Source: an uncultured Clostridia bacterium (lineage in GTDB: Bacteria; Bacillota; Clostridia; TANB77; CAG-508). Taken from it: a DNA stretch of 46,508 nucleotides. The position numbers were made by a program, and so were the translations under genes. Location: assembly GCA_944386685.1 (NCBI GenBank), contig CALXCA010000015.1:1-46508 (forward strand), read 5' to 3'. How positions within the stretch are numbered: the first letter of the stretch is position 1; each line of letters opens with the position of its first letter. Below, piece by piece: positions 23,048 through 30,520 of this stretch. The notes below the pieces were generated by a model. It had not been told where the DNA came from. It made no database searches and saw only the letters and a list, made by a program, of their open reading frames with translations.

Positions 23048-24577
23048 ATGGGAATTAGTACAGATTTGATTTATGATGTAAAGAGAAAAATGTTAGCAAA
23101 ATATCCTAGATTCGGTAGCGAAATAGCTGTGGCTAATATTGAATTTAAAGAAAATTTACCATATCATACTGCAGCAACTGATGGAAAAAATGTATATGTT
23201 GATCCTAATTATTTTGAAAGTTTAAGCGAAAATGAAAGAATATTTATAATAGCACATGAAATAATGCATATTAAATTTATGCACATGTTTAGATTAAAGG
23301 ATAAAGATGGTAAAAAAAGAGATCCAGACCTTTGGAATATAGCAACTGATGCTATTATAAATGCAAATTTGGAAAGAGATGGATTTACAATTAAAGAAGG
23401 ATATGTAAATATGCCAGAAGCATTAAATTATTCGGCAGAAGAATTTTATCAAAAGTTATTGGAAGAAAAAGAAAAGAAACAGAATGAACAACAAAATGGA
23501 CAAAAGCAGGAGCAAGGAGATGGACAGGAACAAGGTCAAAATAGTGGACAAAGCAAAGAACAAGATGGTGGTCAAAAGCAAAAGGATAAACAAAGTCAAA
23601 ATCAAGAAGAAAATGATGAACAAGAAAATGGGCAAGATAATAATAAGGAAAAATCGGATAAAGATGAAAATCAAAATTCAAATGAAGGCAAATATAAAGG
23701 TGATGATCATAGCTTATGGGAAGAGGCTTTTAAACAACAACAAGCTTCTAAGGAAAAAGGGCAAAAGCAAAGTAATACACAAAAAAAGCAAGAACAACAA
23801 GCACAAGGGCAAGAGCAAATTGGCGAAGAACAGATAGATATGGATTTTGACGAAAGAGGAGAATTTGAAGATAATAGAAAAGAAAAAAGAGAAAAGTTTA
23901 AATCTAGACGAGAAAAGACTCAAAAAGGCATAAGAAGTGCAAAAGAAGAAACAATTAAATTAGGAAATATAGGTGAAAGCAAAGAAGCTATTGATTGGAA
24001 AGTTTTATTACGAAGGGAAGTAGAAAAAACAGAAACAATTTGGAGTCAAAGGCGTTCTATTGCAGAAAATAATTATGCTTATAGACTAGAAGAAAATGAT
24101 ATAGAAGATGAGGCAGAAACAGAAATAATGATAGATGTTTCTGGATCAGTAGATTTAGATTTAGTAAAAGCATTTTTAAGGCAAATAAAGCCAATCTTAA
24201 AGCAATCAAAATTAAAAGTGGGATGCTTTAACGAAAAGTTTTGGGGGCTTGTAGATATTAAAAGTGCAAGAGATATAGATAATTTTGCTATACCTAGAGA
24301 GGCTAGAGGACATTCTGCATGGACAGAGGATTGGGATTTAGCAGTAAGAAGTTTTACCCGAAAAAGAGAAATAAATAAAATAGTATTTACTGATGGTTAT
24401 CCATGTCCTGGTACAATGCCAAAAGAAGATTTAAAGAGAGAAAATGTTATTTGGTTAGTCTATGGAAATAAAGATTTTCAACCTTGTTGTGGTAAGGTTA
24501 TAAATATTACTGAAAAACAATTAGAACAATTACATCAAATTGATAAAAGTAGTTCTATTGATGAGTTAAGTAGATAA
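23048..24577 (+). CDS. DUF2201-type zinc metallopeptidase / VWA-like protein
   Basis: 509 residues. The N-terminal domain (1 to about 140) has the zincin motif AHEIMHIKFMH (HEIMH at 70-74) and TDAIINANLERDG. Residues about 140-280 are a low-complexity Gln/Glu/Lys/Asn linker. The C-terminal VWA-like domain has the metal-dependent adhesion motif MIDVSGSVD (DVSGS at 363-367) and IVFTDGYPCPG. The domain order fits DUF2201 proteins, which are usually encoded next to MoxR ATPases, as here (33 bp downstream of copy 2). By analogy the ATPase would remodel or load this protein onto targets, and the peptidase could be an effector. AAGGAAGGGAGAAAC precedes ATG 23048. Confidence 0.8.
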   Translation: MGISTDLIYDVKRKMLAKYPRFGSEIAVANIEFKENLPYHTAATDGKNVYVDPNYFESLSENERIFIIAHEIMHIKFMHMFRLKDKDGKKRDPDLWNIATDAIINANLERDGFTIKEGYVNMPEALNYSAEEFYQKLLEEKEKKQNEQQNGQKQEQGDGQEQGQNSGQSKEQDGGQKQKDKQSQNQEENDEQENGQDNNKEKSDKDENQNSNEGKYKGDDHSLWEEAFKQQQASKEKGQKQSNTQKKQEQQAQGQEQIGEEQIDMDFDERGEFEDNRKEKREKFKSRREKTQKGIRSAKEETIKLGNIGESKEAIDWKVLLRREVEKTETIWSQRRSIAENNYAYRLEENDIEDEAETEIMIDVSGSVDLDLVKAFLRQIKPILKQSKLKVGCFNEKFWGLVDIKSARDIDNFAIPREARGHSAWTEDWDLAVRSFTRKREINKIVFTDGYPCPGTMPKEDLKRENVIWLVYGNKDFQPCCGKVINITEKQLEQLHQIDKSSSIDELSR

Positions 24578-24593
24578 GTTAAAAGCAAATTAA

Positions 24594-25310
24594 ATAGATG
24601 GAGTAAAGTTAACTGGAGCAGGGCAAGAGTTTTTTAAATATGCAGAGCAAGGACTTGCAACCTTGAATTTAGGTGAAAAGTTAATAATGCAAAAAAGTGA
24701 TTTAGCAACTGTAGAAATAGCAATAGGTTGTCCATCACATCTAACAACATTTTATCTAATGGATTATATAGAAAAGGCAAAAACTGATTACCCTGATTTA
24801 AAAATAAACCTTATTAGTGGTGCAAATTTTGATAAAACGATACAAATGTTAGAAGAACATAGACTAGATTTTATAATAGATACAACACAAGTAGATACAA
24901 ATTATAATAACCTTGTAATTGAAGAAATAAAAGAAGTACAAAATATATTCATTTCTAACAAACCAATTAAAATAAAAGATTTAAAAGAACTAGAAAGTCA
25001 AAAGTATATATTGAATTTTGAATATAGTTCTACTATAAAGAAATTGAGAAATATACTAAAACAGCATGATGTAGAAATAGAGTCAAATATGCAATGTGAT
25101 ATAACAGAGTTGAGAGTAGAGGCTACAAAACGAGGATTAGGAATAGGTTATGTAATGAAAGAGGCTGTAAAAAACGAATTAGAAAACAAGGAATTATATA
25201 AAGTGGAATTGCCGATAGAATTACCTAAATCTAAAATTAATTTAATCTATATAAAAGAACAATTAACACAAGCAGATAGAAAATTTATAAAAGAATATTT
25301 GAAAAAATAA
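24594..25310 (+). pseudogene. LysR-type regulator lacking its DNA-binding N terminus
   Basis: From 24594 the frame reads IDGVKLTGAGQEFFKYAEQG, the wing and linker-helix start of a LysR winged HTH, after a stop at 24591. The rest is a complete substrate-binding domain: VEIAIGCPSHLTTFYLMDYI, RLDFIIDTT and EATKRGLGIGYVMKEAV. The first roughly 60 residues, which bind DNA, are missing and the junction lies 14 bp after the VWA gene stop. A protein could still start at TTG 24663 or ATG 24690 as a solo effector domain, but a 5' deletion is the simpler reading. Confidence 0.7.
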
Positions 25311-25334
25311 GCATCACAAAATGGTGCTTTTTTC
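25310..25334 (+). terminator. Rho-independent terminator
   Basis: AGCATCA and TGGTGCT pair (one T-G wobble) around CAAAA, followed by a run of six T. It directly follows the stop of the LysR remnant. Confidence 0.7.
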
Positions 25335-25461
25335 GTTATATAAAGAAAGAAAAAGTGTAAATCAAATTGCAACAGAAATGAATTTACAAAGAAGTACAAT
25401 ATGGAGAATAAAAAATAAAACTCAAGATAAAATCTTGAAATATTTATTGGGAGGAAAATAA
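25321..25461 (+). CDS. Small HTH fragment
   Basis: 46 codons. SLYKERKSVNQIATEMNLQR, then STIWRIKNK, is a clear helix-turn-helix of the resolvase/transposase type. The apparent ATG at 25321 lies inside the terminator stem and has no ribosome site, so this may be a remnant of a longer regulator or recombinase, or be read from an unrecognised start. Confidence 0.35.
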   Translation: MVLFSLYKERKSVNQIATEMNLQRSTIWRIKNKTQDKILKYLLGGK

Positions 25462-25462
25462 A

Positions 25463-25633
25463 ATGTTTAATAATTTTGATTTAAGTGATGAAGAAATATT
25501 GAAAATATTAGAAGATTATAAACCTTTAATAGTAAAAATGAGTAGATTAAGAGATGGTCTTGATGAGGATTTAATGCAAGAAATTAAATATATAATTTAT
25601 AAAACTTTAACAAAAAATAGAAAAAATTTATAA
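25463..25633 (+). CDS. HTH_16-like conjugative-element regulator domain protein
   Basis: 56 residues. ATG 25463 follows TTGGGAGGAAAATAAA. The sequence LSDEEILKILEDYKPLIVKM, then SRLRDGLDEDLMQEIKYIIY, resembles the sigma-70-region-like short proteins (helix_turn_helix 16) found on Tn916-type elements. It could be a small regulator controlling the recombinase genes downstream. Family call from motif memory. Confidence 0.5.
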   Translation: MFNNFDLSDEEILKILEDYKPLIVKMSRLRDGLDEDLMQEIKYIIYKTLTKNRKNL

Positions 25634-25691
25634 AAAATGCAACATCGGTATTTTAAATTGAAACTCCTATTATTGAAGGAGATAAGAAAAT

Positions 25692-25976
25692 ATGGATGAT
25701 AAAAAAGAAATCAAACCAGTTACTGAAGTAAAAGAAATAAAGGAAACAAAAGATTCTAAAGAAACAAAAGCAACATTAAAAGTAAATCAAAAAGAAGAAA
25801 TGGAACTTATTATTGCTTATGCTCAAGTATCAATTCATACTTTACAACACAGTGGAACAGAAATTACACCAAAAGCAATTAGAGAAGAAATAAAAATGTT
25901 TTACAATAAGTTTGGTAATGAAGATATTAAAAGATTAGCAAATACTATTGTGAAAGAGAAAAAGGAGAAAAAATAA
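25692..25976 (+). CDS. Hypothetical element protein
   Basis: 94 residues. ATG 25692 follows GAAGGAGATAAGAAAAT. The first 35 residues are a disordered Lys/Glu/Thr run; the remainder (MELIIAYAQVSIHTLQHSGT, then EITPKAIREEIKMFYNKFG) appears helical. Overlapping expression signals couple it to the next gene, which starts one base after its stop. Role unknown. Confidence 0.55.
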   Translation: MDDKKEIKPVTEVKEIKETKDSKETKATLKVNQKEEMELIIAYAQVSIHTLQHSGTEITPKAIREEIKMFYNKFGNEDIKRLANTIVKEKKEKK

Positions 25977-25977
25977 A

Positions 25978-26274
25978 ATGATTAAATATATTATTTTCTC
26001 TGTAATCTCTTTCATGCTTGGTATTTTTGCCAGAGAGATTATAGAGATATTAGAAAGAAAAAAGAAAAAAGATGATATTGCTTATGAACAATTAAAACAA
26101 GCACATATTCAAGCAACTATGGAATTATCAGGAGGAAGAAAAACTATAAGCAATCGAGCATTTAGAAATTGGAATTCTTCAATATATAAATATAATGAAA
26201 AGAACCAAAGTTACCAATTAAAGAGTGGTATTAATGTAGGAGCAGATGTACCTAAAACTATAAAGTGGAAATAA
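25978..26274 (+). CDS. Small membrane-anchored hypothetical protein
   Basis: 98 residues. ATG 25978 follows AAGGAGAAAAAATAAA. An N-terminal membrane anchor (MIKYIIFSVISFMLGIFARE) precedes a charged helix and a short tail with GGRKTISNRAFRNWNSSIY. It is translationally coupled to the upstream gene. Unknown function; membrane location would be unusual for a recombination directionality factor. Confidence 0.5.
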   Translation: MIKYIIFSVISFMLGIFAREIIEILERKKKKDDIAYEQLKQAHIQATMELSGGRKTISNRAFRNWNSSIYKYNEKNQSYQLKSGINVGADVPKTIKWK

Positions 26275-26324
26275 TTGTAATATTTTTTTTATATGTTCAA
26301 TATACATTAAACAGAGGTGACGGA

Positions 26325-26477
26325 ATGGACAAAATATTTGATAATATAGATACAAAGATAGTAGACAAGTTTGAAAAATCTATAATTGAGATTTTGAGTA
26401 TTTATTTAATTAGTTCAGCAAATAAGCAAGGATTAATTGATGATAATATGAAAGAATATATAATACATAACATTTGA
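26325..26477 (+). CDS. Small acidic protein preceding the recombinase
   Basis: 50 residues from ATG 26325 with AGAGGTGACGG upstream. The earlier in-frame region from 26265 overlaps the previous gene and is not needed. Sequence: MDKIFDNIDTKIVDKFEKSI, then IEILSIYLISSANKQG, predicted helical. It ends 16 bp before the recombinase start. Conserved short proteins in this position accompany many clostridial large serine recombinases; a directionality-factor role is possible but unproven. Confidence 0.5.
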   Translation: MDKIFDNIDTKIVDKFEKSIIEILSIYLISSANKQGLIDDNMKEYIIHNI

Positions 26478-26493
26478 CTTTGGAGGATTGAGT

Positions 26494-28125
26494 ATGGATT
26501 TATATACAATTAGAAAAGAGTTAAGTGAGGGAAAATCTATTTATGATTTACCTTTAAGAGTTACATATTATGCGAGAGTTTCAACAGAGAAAGAAGAACA
26601 AAAAAATTCATTGGGAAATCAAGATACATATTATAAAAACAAGATATTAGAAACACCAAAATGGGTTTTAGTTCCTGGATATACAGATGATGGAATAACA
26701 GGAACATCTACTAAAAAAAGAAAAGATTTTAACTCAATGATAGAGGATGGATTAAATGATAAATATGACTTGATTTTAACAAAAGAGGTATGTAGATTTG
26801 CAAGAAATACATTAGACACATTACGATTAACCAGAGATTTATTAGCAAAGGGAAAAGGAGTATATTTTGAATTAGATAATATCAATACATTAGAACAAGA
26901 AGGAGAACTAAGATTAACTATTATGGCATCACTTGCTCAAGACGAAAGTAGAAGAATTTCTGAAAGAGTAAAATTTGGTTTCAAAAGATCAATAGAGAAT
27001 GGAAGAGTTCTAGGAAATAATTCAATTTGGGGATACGAAAAAGATAATTGTAAATTGAAATTAAATGAGGAAGAAGCACAAATAGTAAAAAAGATTTATG
27101 AAATATATTCTACAGGAAAAATAGGTATTAGAAAAATTGGAAAAGAACTTGCTAGACAAGGGATATATACAAGAGATGGTGAAGAATTTGCATATTCAAC
27201 AATTAAAAATATATTGACTAATCCAAAATACAAAGGTTTTTATTCAGGAAACAAAACAAGAGTTATAGATTTTATGACAAAGCAAAGAGTATATTTGGGT
27301 GAAGATGAAATTGTAGAATATAAAGCAAAAGAAGATGTAGTTCCTCAAGTTGTAGATGATAAAATTTGGGAAAGATGTAATGAAATTTTTAAGAAAAGAA
27401 GTGAACAGGCTAAAAGCTTAACCAAAGGATATAATAATAAATATAAATATTCAGGAAAAATATTTTGCAAACATGATGGACAAAGTTATTGGAGATCCAT
27501 AAATCGAGGAAAAGAATTTTGGCAATGTTCATTATATAATAAGAAAGGAACACAAGGTTGCGAACATAATGTTAATGTATATACAGAAACATTGGATTTA
27601 GTATTTGTAAAAATATTTAAAGAATTATTTGTTCATAAAGATGAGTTCATTAATAACTTATTAGAGAAATCTATGACTTATATAAAGGAATGTATGACAG
27701 GAAATGATATGCAAAGACTTGAAGAAAAGATTGAGAAAACTAAAAAAGAAAGAAAAAAATTAATAAAATTATATACTACTGATTTAATAGATGAAAAAGA
27801 ATTTGAAGAAGAAAACAACATTTATAATGATAAAATAAATAAACTAGAAGATGAATATAATAAATTAAATGAATCAAGAAATTTAAATAATATAAATCAG
27901 TTAGAAGAAAATTTAAGAAAGAGTTTTCAGAAAGATATGGAATTTAATTTAGGTGTGCCAGATGAAATAACAGATAAAATATTAGATAAAATAGAAGTTG
28001 AAAGATTAGATGATAATGGATTAGCAAATTTAGAAATCTTTTTAAGTGTTGGAATAAGATTAAACATATTATATAAAAAGAAAAAGATAATCAAATACAT
28101 AGAGCAACAAAAAGTTGCAATTTAA
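26494..28125 (+). CDS. Large serine recombinase (site-specific integrase/excisionase)
   Basis: 543 residues from ATG 26494, 7 bp after GGAGG (TTG 26488 is too close). The catalytic domain contains TYYARVSTEKEEQ (nucleophile Ser30), DDGITGTSTKKRKDF and KEVCRFARNT. The recombinase domain (EEEAQIVKKIYEIYSTGKIG, then LTNPKYKGFYSGNK) and zinc ribbon (KIFCKHDGQSYWR, CSLYNKKGTQGCEH) follow. A coiled-coil region (about 395-460) completes it, all as in the phiC31/TnpX/SpoIVCA-type enzymes. It presumably inserts and excises this element at the ATGTAT core. A terminator follows directly. Confidence 0.92.
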   Translation: MDLYTIRKELSEGKSIYDLPLRVTYYARVSTEKEEQKNSLGNQDTYYKNKILETPKWVLVPGYTDDGITGTSTKKRKDFNSMIEDGLNDKYDLILTKEVCRFARNTLDTLRLTRDLLAKGKGVYFELDNINTLEQEGELRLTIMASLAQDESRRISERVKFGFKRSIENGRVLGNNSIWGYEKDNCKLKLNEEEAQIVKKIYEIYSTGKIGIRKIGKELARQGIYTRDGEEFAYSTIKNILTNPKYKGFYSGNKTRVIDFMTKQRVYLGEDEIVEYKAKEDVVPQVVDDKIWERCNEIFKKRSEQAKSLTKGYNNKYKYSGKIFCKHDGQSYWRSINRGKEFWQCSLYNKKGTQGCEHNVNVYTETLDLVFVKIFKELFVHKDEFINNLLEKSMTYIKECMTGNDMQRLEEKIEKTKKERKKLIKLYTTDLIDEKEFEEENNIYNDKINKLEDEYNKLNESRNLNNINQLEENLRKSFQKDMEFNLGVPDEITDKILDKIEVERLDDNGLANLEIFLSVGIRLNILYKKKKIIKYIEQQKVAI

Positions 28126-28150
28126 AAGCTCAAAAGGGCTTTTTTCTTTT
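28124..28150 (+). terminator. Rho-independent terminator of the recombinase gene
   Basis: AAAAGCTC and GGGCTTTT pair around AAAA, followed by TTCTTTTT; it begins at the stop codon. Confidence 0.75.
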
Positions 28151-28171
28151 TAAATAAAAACTCCCAAAGTG

Positions 28172-28200
28172 TTGACAATACACTAAAACAGAGTTACAAC
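28172..28200 (+). promoter_or_regulatory. Promoter candidate for the second recombinase gene
   Basis: TTGACA at 28172-28177, 17-bp spacer, TACAAC at 28195-28200. The inverted pair ACTCCCAA (about 28160) and TTGGGAGT (about 28218) brackets it; the latter includes the ribosome site of the next gene. Confidence 0.45.
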
Positions 28201-28232
28201 ACAACTAAGATTATTAGTTGGGAGTGATTTAT

Positions 28233-29015
28233 ATGAATTTATATGAAATGCGAAAAGCATTATCTTCTGGAAAAAGTATATATGATCTACCGTTAAGAGT
28301 GACATATTATGCTAGAGTATCAACAGAAAAAGATTATCAAAAAAATTCTCTTGAAAACCAAGATACTGATTATAAAAAGAAAATTTTGTCAGTACCTAAA
28401 TGGACATTAGTAAACGGATATACAGATGATGGAATCACAGGGACATCTACTAAAAAAAGAGATGACTTCAATGCTATGATACGAGATGGATTAGAAGATA
28501 TGTATGATTTAATATTAACAAAAGAAGTATGTAGATTTGCAAGGAATACAATAGACACATTACAAATAACAAGAGAATTATTAGCAAAGGGAAATAGTGG
28601 AAAAATATAAAAAAGAACATATAGATACTACTAATTTGGAAAATAAGATAGAAGAGATAGAACAGAATAAAAAAGGTTTAGTAAAGTTATATTCAATAAA
28701 CAAAATTGATGAAAATGAATTTGAAGAATTAAATAATGAATACAAAAATAAAATACTTGAATATAAAGCACAATTAATAGATATAAAAAATGACAAATAT
28801 GGAAGGGAGATGGAAAAAAATGCTGGTAAAATAAGAGAATATTTTAACTTTGATAATTTTGAAATAACAAAGGAATTTATACATAACAAGATAAGTTGTA
28901 TATATGTTAAGAAGTTAGAAAAAAATCATGTAAGATTAAAAATAAATTTCCACCTCGATCTTACGATGTCTGAGGTGGATAAAAAAAGTATCTGTTTAGG
29001 TCTTATTATATGTAT
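28233..29015 (+). pseudogene. Second large serine recombinase, internally deleted and frameshifted
   Basis: ATG 28233 (TTGGGAGTGATTTAT upstream) opens a catalytic domain paralogous to the intact enzyme: TYYARVSTEKDYQ, DDGITGTSTKKRDDF, KEVCRFARNT, with Ser30 kept. It stops at 28610 just after LLAKGN. From GTG 28597 in another frame the coiled-coil and C terminus resume (LENKIEEIEQNKKGLVKLYS, then NFEITKEFIHNKISCIYVKK). About 270 residues, the recombinase and zinc-ribbon domains, are missing. The C-terminal frame stays open through the junction core at 29010-29015. The N-terminal piece may still make a catalytic-domain protein. Confidence 0.8.
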
Positions 29016-30212
29016 TGATGGTGCTGTAGCACGTAGTTTTACTCCAAATCTTGAACCTTGTTTTACCATTTCTGGTTCTTCTAAAACTAATTCATCAATA
29101 GATGGTGTAACAATACCATATCCTTTTCTTTTTACATCTTCTAAAGCGGAAGAAATTTTATCATATTTTTTCTTTGTATCAGCTAAATCATGCATTATAG
29201 AAAATAATTCACCCTCATTTGTTATTTCTAACCCAGTAATTTCTGATAATACTTTATAAAATAACTCGTTTTTTAAATTAATTGTTATACAAACTTTGCC
29301 TGTTCCAAGCATAATATTATCAATAAATGTTTTAGAAATAATATCTGTCGATTCTATTGCAGAAACACAATTAGAAATATCTTTTAAAGCAGAAACATCT
29401 ATAAAAGCATTTTTTATTTGTTCAAATAATTGTGATTTTAAAGGATGATTATAATCTAGCGAATTTACCCATTTTGGAAAGTTTATTTTTATTTCTTCAA
29501 CAGGAAATTCGTATAATAGACTAGCAAACATTGAATTAATATCATCTGCTGTTAATTGTTCACAATTTATAGGCATAACTTTAGTATGATATTTATCTGA
29601 TAGCTGAACAGAAAGTTCTTTAACTTCTGGCGAATGTGGATTTTCTGAGTTTAATAAAATAATAAATGGCTTATGTAATGCACGAAGTTCGCTAACAACT
29701 CTTTCTTCTGCTTTAATATAATCATCACGAGGAATATCTGTTATAGAACCATCTGTTGTAACTAGAATACCGATTGTAGAATGTTCTTCTATAACTTTTT
29801 TTGTTCCAATTTCTGCAGCTGTTTCAAATGGAATTTCTTCTTCTGACCAAGGTGTTTTTACCATTCTTGGCATATCATCTTCTAAATATCCAATTGCATT
29901 GTCTACTAAATACCCAACGCAATCTACTAAACGAGTTTTTAATTTTAAATTTTTATCTATTGTAATTTCTACAGCCTCATTTGGTACGAACTTAGGCTCA
30001 GTAGTCATTATTGTACGACCACCAGCACTTTGTGGAAGCTCATCTTTAGCTCTTTCTTTTTTGTATTCATTATCTATATTAGGAATAACAAGTAAATCCA
30101 TAAATTTTTTAATAAATGTAGATTTACCAGTTCTAACAGGACCTACAACTCCTATATAAATATCTCCATCTGTTCGTTTGGCTATATCTTGATATAAGCC
30201 TACATTATCCAT
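28926..30212 (-). CDS. spoIVA: SpoIVA, N-terminal part of the split gene
   Basis: Residues 1-401 (30212 to 29010) are authentic SpoIVA; the remaining 27 codons to the TGA at 28926 are read from the element. The NTPase motifs are intact: Walker A VGPVRTGKSTFIKKF (Lys30), TIMTTEPKFVPNEAVE with the threonine switch, and DCVGYLVDNA. SpoIVA is a cytoskeletal ATPase that polymerises on the mother-cell face of the forespore and anchors coat and cortex assembly. The truncated product lacks the last roughly 90 residues. ATG 30212 has AGAGGAGGTATTTAA upstream. Excision of the element would restore 492 residues. Confidence 0.95.
   Translation of the reverse strand: MDNVGLYQDIAKRTDGDIYIGVVGPVRTGKSTFIKKFMDLLVIPNIDNEYKKERAKDELPQSAGGRTIMTTEPKFVPNEAVEITIDKNLKLKTRLVDCVGYLVDNAIGYLEDDMPRMVKTPWSEEEIPFETAAEIGTKKVIEEHSTIGILVTTDGSITDIPRDDYIKAEERVVSELRALHKPFIILLNSENPHSPEVKELSVQLSDKYHTKVMPINCEQLTADDINSMFASLLYEFPVEEIKINFPKWVNSLDYNHPLKSQLFEQIKNAFIDVSALKDISNCVSAIESTDIISKTFIDNIMLGTGKVCITINLKNELFYKVLSEITGLEITNEGELFSIMHDLADTKKKYDKISSALEDVKRKGYGIVTPSIDELVLEEPEMVKQGSRFGVKLRATAPSIHIIRPKQILFLSTSDIVRSRWKFIFNLT
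28988..29030. other. Element junction, spoIVA 5' side (attachment half-site)
   Basis: Core ATGTAT at 29010-29015. The element arm on the left, GTATCTGTTTAGGTCTTATT, includes CTGTTTAG; the host arm on the right is TGATGGTGCTG. Joined with the other junction, attP has CTGTTTAG/CTAAACAG placed symmetrically (24 bp apart), and attB has GCAC/GTGC 13 bp to either side of the same centre. Confidence 0.85.
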
Positions 30213-30520
30213 TTAAATACCTCCTCTTACTATAATTGAATAGATTTTATTAAATCTAACCAATTCTAAAAATACTTTCGTTTAAGACAAACTAAACTTT
30301 TACTAATATATATGGTAATTCTTAATAAATATGATAAATCTTGCAAAAAAATTTTTTTTGTGATAGAATAGGAACGTTAAGATACATATAATAAAATAGG
30401 GGTGAATTAAGTTTTTTTAAAATTAAAACTTATTATATTATTTAAAATGTAAATATTTAATAAGAAAAAATTATAACTTTTTATAACTAATAAACTTTAT
30501 GGAAAGGAAAGAAAATTAAA
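30213..30520. other. Divergent intergenic region, spoIVA / UDP-sugar pyrophosphorylase
   Basis: About 310 bp holding the spoIVA leader, the sigma-E-like promoter and AT-rich sequence before the + strand gene. No repeats of the families seen elsewhere and no additional gene are visible. Confidence 0.5.
30305..30334 (-). promoter_or_regulatory. Sigma-E-like promoter upstream of spoIVA
   Basis: On the minus strand TCATATT (30328-30334) precedes CATATATATT (30305-30314) by 13 bp. This compares with the mother-cell sigma-E pattern of an ATATT-type -35 and CATACAAT-type -10. It is about 90 bp ahead of ATG 30212. AT-richness makes chance matches likely, so this is only a candidate. Confidence 0.4.

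Larger units (their letters stand above)
14288..29015. mobile_element. 14,722-bp serine-recombinase intervening element inserted in spoIVA
   Basis: The element is bounded by ATGTAT at 14288-14293 and 29010-29015, inclusive of both copies. It contains one complete and one broken large serine recombinase at the right end, small regulator-like genes, a MoxR/VWA module, metK, DUF3560 and ArdA-like genes, nearly all on the + strand and opposite to spoIVA. It interrupts an otherwise intact mother-cell sporulation gene, as skin interrupts sigK and SP-beta interrupts spsM in B. subtilis. No phage structural, replication or conjugation genes were recognised, so it is probably excisable but not autonomously infectious or conjugative. 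Confidence 0.9.

Noticed and set aside
23391..23923. Several open frames in other phases over the low-complexity linker of the metallopeptidase/VWA gene
   Set aside because: They are artefacts of the repetitive Gln/Glu/Lys codons, with no ribosome sites and no recognisable domains.
14288..29015. The element as a prophage or conjugative transposon
   Set aside because: No capsid, terminase, tail, relaxase, coupling ATPase or type IV secretion genes were recognised among its genes.
28926..30212. Simple pseudogenisation of spoIVA by insertion
   Set aside because: Not excluded, but both halves are free of lesions, the junctions share a core that restores frame, and a recombinase is retained, so a reversible interruption fits better.
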